DNA from: Prevotella sp. UBA4376
Lineage (GTDB): Bacteria > Bacteroidota > Bacteroidia > Bacteroidales > Bacteroidaceae
Assembly: GCA_002391185.1 (NCBI GenBank)
Contig: DGRY01000174.1
Coordinates: 1 to 5,176 of the forward strand
Length of the DNA stretch: 5,176 nt
Direction of reading: 5' to 3'
Positions within the stretch are counted from its first letter, which is position 1; each line of letters opens with the position of its first letter. Under the pieces are notes generated by a model, which was given only the letters and a program-made list of their open reading frames with translations, was not told the DNA's origin and made no database searches. Position numbers and translations under genes: made by a program. Of this stretch, positions 1 through 5,176 are shown in pieces.

Positions 1-90
1 TTCTGAATAATCAGAGTAATCAGAATGTTCTGAATAATCAGAGTAATCAGAATAATCAGAGAATTCTGAGTAATCAGAGTAATTATAATA
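1..90. repeat. Degenerate tandem repeat, 27-bp unit built from 9-bp sub-units
   Basis: Units at 1-27 and 28-54 differ only at their last base. A 9-base insertion (55-63) separates them from a third, more diverged unit at 64-90, with about 3 mismatches. Inside the units the 9-mers AATCAGAGT and AATCAGAAT recur. Each unit also carries short inverted repeats: TTCTGA (1-6, 28-33, 64-69) faces TCAGA (11-15, 38-42, 74-78) across 4 bases, and TCAGAA at 20-25 and 47-52 can pair with the same TTCTGA. These could form weak hairpins in RNA. Unit lengths are multiples of three, which would keep a reading frame and fits coding DNA, but the array may continue left of the window and its role is unknown. Confidence 0.85.
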
Positions 91-143
91 ATCTGTTATA
101 TGAAGATATTTGCTGTTGGTATGAACTACTCGGAGCACAATAA
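3..143 (+). CDS. Possible 3' end of an upstream gene: Asn/Gln-rich repetitive tail (partial)
   Basis: In the third forward frame the repeat is open from the window edge to a TAA at 141-143, giving 46 residues. The peptide begins LNNQSNQNV, repeats as LNNQSNQN, continues as NQRILSNQSNYNN and ends LLYEDICCWYELLGAQ. The other two forward frames stop almost at once (TGA at 4-6, TAA at 8-10). An upstream gene would therefore end either within the first 10 bases or here. In favour: the repeat period is a multiple of three, and low-complexity Asn/Gln tails do occur on proteins. Against: the frame would overlap the following gene by 44 bases, which is long for bacteria; its last 15 or so residues are just the out-of-frame start of that gene; and an in-phase repeat stays open by chance in several frames, including on the minus strand. 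No domain is visible, so no function is proposed. Confidence 0.35.
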   Translation: MNNQSNQNVLNNQSNQNNQRILSNQSNYNNLLYEDICCWYELLGAQ

Positions 144-717
144 AGCGCTTCATGGTACGTTATCTAAAACAGAAGAACCAGTGATTTTCACGAAGGCAGA
201 TTCTGCCTTGTTGAAGGACCATAAACCATTCTTTATCCCCGACCACATGGGAAGGATAGAATATGAGACAGAAATAGTGGTTCGTATATGCAAGTTAGGA
301 AAGACTATTCCGCAACGATTTGCCCATAGATATTATGATGCGGTTACTGTTGGAATTGATTTTACGGCTCGTGAGTTGCAGGCTAAACTGAAAGCTGCAG
401 GACGTCCTTGGGAGCTTGCTAAAGGCTTTGATGGTTCGGCTGTGATTGGTGAGTGGGTTGATGTTCAGAAATTCCGTGATATACAAGCCATTCATTTCCA
501 TCTTGATGTCAATGGAAAAACAGTTCAAGAAGGCTGTTCGAGTGCTATGCTATATAAGGTTGACGAGATAATCAGCTATATAAGTCAGTATTTCACGCTT
601 AAAACTGGTGATTTGCTTTATACCGGATGCCCTACAGGTTGTGGTCCAGTTAATATTGATGATCATCTGGAAGGTTATCTTGAAGAACGAAAGGTGCTCG
701 ATTTTTATTGTAAATAA
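100..717 (+). CDS. Fumarylacetoacetate hydrolase (FAH) family protein
   Basis: This is a complete 205-residue, presumably cytoplasmic enzyme with no signal peptide. The FAH superfamily contains metal-dependent hydrolases, decarboxylases and isomerases acting on 2-keto or acylpyruvate-type acids; the substrate here cannot be read from sequence. Visible family features are the N-terminal MKIFAVGMNYSEHNKALHG; the paired acidic metal ligands in YETEIVV (E56 and E58); the third acidic ligand in VGIDFTARELQ (D87); the active-site lysine region AKGFDGSAVIG (K108); and the C-terminal glycine-rich loop GDLLYTGCPTGCGPV (171-184). Length matches the compact one-domain branch (about 200-220 residues). 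The ATG at 100 is chosen because MKIFAVG belongs to the conserved first strand, which a start at 121 would lose. No Shine-Dalgarno is visible, normal for Bacteroidota. An oddity is cysteine at 177 and 181, where relatives usually read TGTPxGVG. It ends 4 bases before porU, so the two are probably cotranscribed. Confidence 0.93.
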   Translation: MKIFAVGMNYSEHNKALHGTLSKTEEPVIFTKADSALLKDHKPFFIPDHMGRIEYETEIVVRICKLGKTIPQRFAHRYYDAVTVGIDFTARELQAKLKAAGRPWELAKGFDGSAVIGEWVDVQKFRDIQAIHFHLDVNGKTVQEGCSSAMLYKVDEIISYISQYFTLKTGDLLYTGCPTGCGPVNIDDHLEGYLEERKVLDFYCK

Positions 718-721
718 CTAT

Positions 722-3700
722 ATGATAAGAAGCAGAATACTATTTCCACTTGTATTTCTTGTGTTGCTTTTACCATTCAAGGTGAAAGCAGCAGAAAGGT
801 TCTTTAACCTCACGTATGAACAAGTGAAGATAGATTCTGTGTTGCCACACTTTTCTTTTAATATCCCTTTGACTGGAAGTTATAAAGATTCGCTTTATAC
901 AGTTTCAATTCTCTACCCAGAGTTTATTGATATGTCGAAAGCTGATATAACTCGATATAACGAACTTTCTGGAGCTGTTTTGCCTAAGCTTCCTTTCGTT
1001 TCACAGCATATAGTTCTTAATCGCAAGCAGCCTTCTATGCAAGTGGGCTTTATGCCGTTAGTGTTTCGCGATGGTAAATATAGAGTGCTTGTAAGTTTTA
1101 TGCTAAAGGTAGAGTCAAAAGCTTTAAAGCGTTCTCAACTTCGTTCAAGAACAATGTCGCGTGTTTCTGTTAGTGAAAGGTATGCAAGTAATTCTCTACT
1201 TGCTAAGGGAAGTTGGGCAAAGATAAGGGTAGCTTCTTCTGGAGTGTATCAGTTAACAGAATCTTTGATAAAAAAAGCTGGTTTTACAGACTTGAACAGA
1301 GTAAAGGTGTATGGTTATGGAGGAAATCTGCAAAACGAAGAGCTTATTGAGGACGACCTAATAAAATACGATGATTTGAAGGAGGTGCCTACTTGCAATA
1401 TTAATGGTCGTCGTTTGTTCTATGCACGTGGTCCTGTTTCGTGGACTTCCAATTCAGCTAACGTTCGCACTCGTAATCCTTATTCTGATTACGGTTATTA
1501 TTTTATCACACAGGATGATGCAGAGCCATTGTCTGTTGACTCTGCAACATTCGTAAACTCTTTCTATCCTTGTTCTGACTATTACCATTCTCTTTACGAG
1601 GTTGATGGATTTAGCTGGTTTAATGGTGGACGTAATCTTTTTGATACGCAAGCAATAAATGCAGGTGATAGCAAAAAGATTGTGTTGCAACATCCAATAG
1701 GTGCAACAGGAGGAAAGTTATCTATAAATATAACAGCAGGAACAAGCAGCGATGTCGATGTGTATATAAATAGCACTTTCCTTGGCACACATAATATTCG
1801 TTTGCGTGATGAATACGACAAGGCAAACGAGAGTAGGAATGTCTATTCTTTTAATTCGGCTCTTGCTGCCGACACTATAGACATTGTTGCCAAATCGGGT
1901 GGACCAATACGTTTGGATTATGTGTCTGTTGTATGGAACAAACCGTTTGCTGTTCCTGATTTAAAAGAGGGAGTGTTTGATAGTCCTGAATATGTGTATA
2001 ACATAACAAATCAGAACCATCATGCTGACCCACAGGCTGATATGGTTATAATTATTCCTACCAGCCAGAAACTTCTTGAACAGGCAATGCGGCTGAAGAA
2101 ACACCATGAGGCACACGATTCATTGAGGGTGAATGTTGTGCCTGCTGATGAGTTATATAACGAGTTTTCGAGTGGAACGCCCGATGCTAATGCCTATCGT
2201 CGCTATATGAAGATGCTTTATGATCGCGCTTCTGATAGCAACGATATGCCAAAATACCTTTTGCTGATGGGGGATTGTGTGTGGGACAACAGAATGTTAA
2301 CACCTAGTTGCCGAAATCTTAACGCTGATGACTATCTTCTTTGTTTTGAGAGTGAAGACTCATACAACAAGACAAAGTGTTATGTTGATGATGGCTTTTT
2401 TGGTCTTTTAGACGATGGTGAAGGAACTAATCCCACGACTCATGATCAACTTGATTTGGCTGTTGGACGTTTTCCTGTAACAACTGTTGCCGATGCAAAG
2501 ACGATGGTTGACAAAACAATCAGTTATGCCGAGAACGACAATGTGGGAGCATGGCAGAATACGCTGATGTTTATGGGAGATGATGGAAATCAGAACCTGC
2601 ACATGGAGGATGCTGATGAAGCGGCAGAACAGACAATACGCCTTCACCCTGGTTATCTGGTAAAGAAGGTTATATGGGATTCTTATGAACGCATTAGTAC
2701 ATCAACAGGACACAGTTATCCTGAGGTTACCAGCATCATAAAACAACAGCAAAATGCCGGTGCTCTTGTAATGGATTATGCTGGACATGGCGCAGAGACT
2801 CAGCTGGCTCATGAAACAATACTTCGTCTTAGTGATTATGCAGAATTTAATAATAAAAACCTGCCATTGTGGATAACTGCTTCGTGTGACATAATGCCTT
2901 TTGATGGCACTTCGCCCACCATTGGTGAAACTGTAGTGTTGAACAGTAGAGGAGGAGCTGTGGCTTTCTTTGGTACAACAAGAACAGTGTATGCAAATTA
3001 TAATAAAGTGCTGAATATGTCTTTTTTGCGTCATGTTCTTAGTTATGATAATGGAAGGGCAATAACTATAGGCGAGGCTCAGAGAAGGGCAAAGAACGAG
3101 TTGATAACTACAGGCGCTGATCTTAGTACAAACAAGTTGCAGTATTCTCTGCTTGGCGATCCGGCTCTTGCCTTGCATTTGCCAGCTTTGAAACTTGAGA
3201 TTGACTCTATTAACGGTGTTGCTGTTTCTTCGGATAGTATTCCTGAGTTGCGGGCAGGTTCTATAGCTCGCTTCTGTGGTCATGTTGTTGGCGACACTAA
3301 TTTCTCAGGAATACTTTCGGCTGTGGTGAGAGATTCACGCGAACTCATAGTGTGCAAGCGTAATAATGCAGAAGAGGCTGATAAACCATTTGAATATTAT
3401 GATCGTACAAAGAAACTGTTCTCAGGAACAGATAGTATATGTGATGGCAAATTCACTTTTGTTTTTGCTGTACCTAAAGATCTTAACTATACAAACGGCA
3501 CTGGTATGGTGAATCTTTTTGCTGTTAACAATGAACACACTATTACAGCTCATGGTTCTTCTGAGCATTTTATAGTAGGAGGATCGTCTATAGTTAAGAA
3601 TGACTCTATTGGTCCGTCAATATATTGTTATCTTAACAGTCCTTCATTTGCTAATGGTGGAGATGTAAATACAACACCATTTTTTGTAGCTCAGATAACA

Positions 3701-4267
3701 GATAAGGATGGAATAAATGCAGCGGGAAGCGGTATAGGACACAATATGCTGCTTGTTATAGACGGCAGATCAGATATGACATATAATCTGAATGACAACT
3801 TCTGTTATGATTTTGGCAGTTACACTTCTGGTTCTACATTCTATAGCATTCCTGCACTTGATGAGGGAAAGCACAGACTGCTGTTCCGTGCATGGGACAT
3901 TCAGAACAATTCGTCAACAACAGTACTCGACTTCAATGTTGTTAAGGCTCTTGAGCCAAAACTCTTTAGTGTTGATGTGTCACGAAATCCTGCTCGCACC
4001 ACAACAACATTTATAATAAATCACGATAGAACAGGAAGTAATATGGATGTTGATATTGAGGTGTTTGACACAAGTGGACGTATTCTTTGGCGACACTCTG
4101 AAAGCGGAGTATCTACATCATGTGCATATACTGTTGACTGGAATCTAACAACCAGCAATGGCAACCGCCTTGAAACAGGTGTTTATCTTTATCGTGTGAA
4201 TATTTCTTGTGAGGGCAGTCATAAGGCAAGCAAGGCAAGGAAACTTATTGTCGTAGGCAATAAATAG
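722..4267 (+). CDS. porU: Type IX secretion system sortase PorU (gingipain-family C25 cysteine peptidase)
   Basis: This 1181-residue protein is the T9SS surface sortase: it removes the C-terminal domain of secreted cargo and joins the cargo to anionic lipopolysaccharide, within the PorU/PorV/PorQ/PorZ attachment complex. A signal peptide is seen at 1 to about 23 (basic MIRSR, hydrophobic FPLVFLVLLLPF, cleavage near VKA/AE). PorU-type beta domains follow, including GSWAKIRVASSGVYQLT (163-179). The gingipain fold runs from about 439 (ADMVIIIPTS) to about 820 (LLGDPAL, 810-816). The catalytic pair is H689 in DYAGHGAE and C722 in TASCDIMPF; the 33-residue spacing equals that recalled for P. gingivalis PorU (H657/C690). 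Beta-sandwich regions follow, with LFSGTDSI at 899. Residues 1077-1181 resemble a T9SS sorting domain (NPARTTTTF, VFDTSGRILW, GVYLYRV, KLIVVGNK). Length is close to the roughly 1158 residues of P. gingivalis PorU. ATG 722 is preferred to the in-frame ATG at 608, which would overlap the hydrolase and bury the signal peptide. Confidence 0.96.
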   Translation: MIRSRILFPLVFLVLLLPFKVKAAERFFNLTYEQVKIDSVLPHFSFNIPLTGSYKDSLYTVSILYPEFIDMSKADITRYNELSGAVLPKLPFVSQHIVLNRKQPSMQVGFMPLVFRDGKYRVLVSFMLKVESKALKRSQLRSRTMSRVSVSERYASNSLLAKGSWAKIRVASSGVYQLTESLIKKAGFTDLNRVKVYGYGGNLQNEELIEDDLIKYDDLKEVPTCNINGRRLFYARGPVSWTSNSANVRTRNPYSDYGYYFITQDDAEPLSVDSATFVNSFYPCSDYYHSLYEVDGFSWFNGGRNLFDTQAINAGDSKKIVLQHPIGATGGKLSINITAGTSSDVDVYINSTFLGTHNIRLRDEYDKANESRNVYSFNSALAADTIDIVAKSGGPIRLDYVSVVWNKPFAVPDLKEGVFDSPEYVYNITNQNHHADPQADMVIIIPTSQKLLEQAMRLKKHHEAHDSLRVNVVPADELYNEFSSGTPDANAYRRYMKMLYDRASDSNDMPKYLLLMGDCVWDNRMLTPSCRNLNADDYLLCFESEDSYNKTKCYVDDGFFGLLDDGEGTNPTTHDQLDLAVGRFPVTTVADAKTMVDKTISYAENDNVGAWQNTLMFMGDDGNQNLHMEDADEAAEQTIRLHPGYLVKKVIWDSYERISTSTGHSYPEVTSIIKQQQNAGALVMDYAGHGAETQLAHETILRLSDYAEFNNKNLPLWITASCDIMPFDGTSPTIGETVVLNSRGGAVAFFGTTRTVYANYNKVLNMSFLRHVLSYDNGRAITIGEAQRRAKNELITTGADLSTNKLQYSLLGDPALALHLPALKLEIDSINGVAVSSDSIPELRAGSIARFCGHVVGDTNFSGILSAVVRDSRELIVCKRNNAEEADKPFEYYDRTKKLFSGTDSICDGKFTFVFAVPKDLNYTNGTGMVNLFAVNNEHTITAHGSSEHFIVGGSSIVKNDSIGPSIYCYLNSPSFANGGDVNTTPFFVAQITDKDGINAAGSGIGHNMLLVIDGRSDMTYNLNDNFCYDFGSYTSGSTFYSIPALDEGKHRLLFRAWDIQNNSSTTVLDFNVVKALEPKLFSVDVSRNPARTTTTFIINHDRTGSNMDVDIEVFDTSGRILWRHSESGVSTSCAYTVDWNLTTSNGNRLETGVYLYRVNISCEGSHKASKARKLIVVGNK

Positions 4268-4316
4268 GCATATATCACGTTTTAAAAGAAGAAATTATTT
4301 CATCAAATAAAACATA
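4268..4316 (+). other. Short AT-rich gap between porU and porV
   Basis: These 49 bases contain no convincing terminator hairpin, no clear Bacteroidota promoter (TAnnTTTG-type -7 box) and no Shine-Dalgarno next to the porV start. The A-rich stretch just before the ATG (AAATAAAACATA) is typical of Bacteroidota translation starts. Read-through transcription from porU into porV is the simplest interpretation. Confidence 0.5.
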
Positions 4317-5176
4317 ATGAAGAGACGAAAAAAAATAGTATTCTTGCTGTTGTTTGTGCTTATGCCTTATACAATGTGGGCACAGGACAAGGCGAATATG
4401 TTTAATCCTATACGAAACTCTGTAACTTCTCAGACTATTGCTCCTGATGCCCGTGCAGCAGGTATGGGAGATGTGGGTGCAGCTACCGATCCAGATGTTA
4501 ACTCACAATACTGGAATCCTGCAAAATATCCTTTTGCTGTGAGTCGTGCAGGAGTTTCTATTAACTATACTCCTTGGTTGCGCCAACTGGTAAATGATAT
4601 GGATTTGGCTTATCTGTCGGGGTATTATCGCATTGGCGACTATAGTGCAGTGTCGGGGTCTTTGCGTTATTTCTCTTTAGGTGAGGTGATAACAAACAGT
4701 AGTGAGTCGAACGATAACTCAATGACTATAAAACCTTATGAGATGTCGTTTGATGTGGCTTATTCTTTGATGTTGAGTGAGAAATTCTCCATTGCTGCTG
4801 CTGTGAGATGGATATATTCCGACCTTACATACGACTATACAGAAGATACAGCTCCTGGAAATGCTTTTGCTGCTGACATTGCTGCTTATTATCAGAATTA
4901 TCTTATGCTTGGCGAGCGCGAGTGTCAGCTTGGTTTAGGTTTGAATATTTCAAATATAGGTAGCAAAATTAGCTTTGGAGGCGATGAGCATAGTGAGTTT
5001 ATACCAACAAACTTGCGTCTTGGTGGTTCGCTGATGATACCCATTGACGAGTTTAGTAAGTTCACTATTGCAGCAGATGCCAATAAGCTTCTTGTGCCCA
5101 CATATCCTAAGCAGCGTGAGGATGAGAGTTCTGAAGATTATAATACACGTGTGCAGAGAGACTATTATGATGTGTC
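4317..5176 (+). CDS. porV: Type IX secretion system outer-membrane protein PorV (5' part, cut by window end)
   Basis: The frame is open from ATG 4317 to the window end: 286 codons plus two bases, of a family usually about 380-400 residues long. PorV (also called LptO in P. gingivalis) is a FadL-like outer-membrane beta-barrel. It binds the C-terminal domain of cargo leaving the SprA/Sov translocon and presents it to PorU. Visible features are a signal peptide (basic MKRRKK, hydrophobic IVFLLLFVLMPYTM, likely cleavage at WA/QDK after residue 22) and the family hallmark at 44-71 (DARAAGMGDVGAATDPD followed by VNSQYWNPAKY). Alternating aromatic/polar strands follow (for example GYYRIGDYSAVSGSLRYFSLG, GLGLNISNIGSKISFGG), then NLRLGGSLMIP and NKLLVPTYP, which leads into a charged segment. 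The start is fixed by the signal peptide. The last third of the barrel lies beyond the window. Its position 49 bases after porU fits an operon. Confidence 0.94.
   Translation, partial: MKRRKKIVFLLLFVLMPYTMWAQDKANMFNPIRNSVTSQTIAPDARAAGMGDVGAATDPDVNSQYWNPAKYPFAVSRAGVSINYTPWLRQLVNDMDLAYLSGYYRIGDYSAVSGSLRYFSLGEVITNSSESNDNSMTIKPYEMSFDVAYSLMLSEKFSIAAAVRWIYSDLTYDYTEDTAPGNAFAADIAAYYQNYLMLGERECQLGLGLNISNIGSKISFGGDEHSEFIPTNLRLGGSLMIPIDEFSKFTIAADANKLLVPTYPKQREDESSEDYNTRVQRDYYDV

Noticed and set aside
1..90. CRISPR array.
   Set aside because: The repeated units are directly adjacent and lack unique spacers of regular length; this is a simple tandem repeat.
295..528. Minus-strand 77-codon frame opposite the hydrolase.
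   Set aside because: It is antisense to the conserved metal-ligand and lysine motifs of the FAH-family gene and has no features of its own.
608..721. A longer N-terminus for PorU starting at ATG 608 (38 extra residues).
   Set aside because: It overlaps the conserved end of the hydrolase by 110 bases and would bury the clear signal peptide that begins at ATG 722.
2702..3283. Minus-strand open frame of 193 codons inside porU.
   Set aside because: It lies opposite the conserved catalytic domain of PorU, and its translation is Cys/Ser/His-rich with no recognisable domain; it is a shadow of the real gene.
3792..4016. Plus-strand 74-codon frame inside porU.
   Set aside because: It is an out-of-frame reading of the PorU C-terminal region with no independent start context or recognisable protein features.
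4222..4240. Short direct repeat AAGGCAAG (4223-4230 and 4232-4239) near the end of porU.
   Set aside because: It encodes the lysine/alanine-rich KASKARK stretch within the conserved C-terminal domain and is explained by codon repetition.

Overview
The window looks like a chromosomal segment of a Bacteroidota bacterium, most likely of the order Bacteroidales and perhaps Prevotella-like. The evidence is AT-rich DNA, start codons without clear Shine-Dalgarno sequences, and above all two core components of the type IX secretion system (T9SS), a system found only in the Bacteroidota/Fibrobacterota group. The genus is an inference from gene content; no rRNA or other marker is present.

Layout, all on the + strand. 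Positions 1-90 hold a short degenerate tandem repeat (unit 27 bp, sub-unit 9 bp). It is open in one frame as an Asn/Gln-rich peptide, possibly the tail of a gene lying to the left. Positions 100-717 encode a complete fumarylacetoacetate-hydrolase-family enzyme (205 aa). Four bases later, 722-4267 encodes PorU (1181 aa), the gingipain-fold sortase of the T9SS, with a signal peptide, a His/Cys catalytic pair and a C-terminal T9SS-like sorting domain. After a 49-base gap, 4317 to the window end encodes the first 286 residues of PorV, the outer-membrane beta-barrel that carries T9SS cargo to PorU.

How the genes work together: in the T9SS, PorV collects cargo from the outer-membrane translocon and delivers it to the attachment complex. 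There PorU removes the C-terminal sorting domain and joins the cargo to surface lipopolysaccharide. The hydrolase is a presumed cytoplasmic metabolic enzyme whose link to secretion is only positional. As I recall, the same order (FAH-family gene, porU, porV) occurs in Porphyromonas gingivalis (PG0025-PG0027), so this is a conserved neighbourhood and not a new system. The least explained part is the repeat at the left edge.
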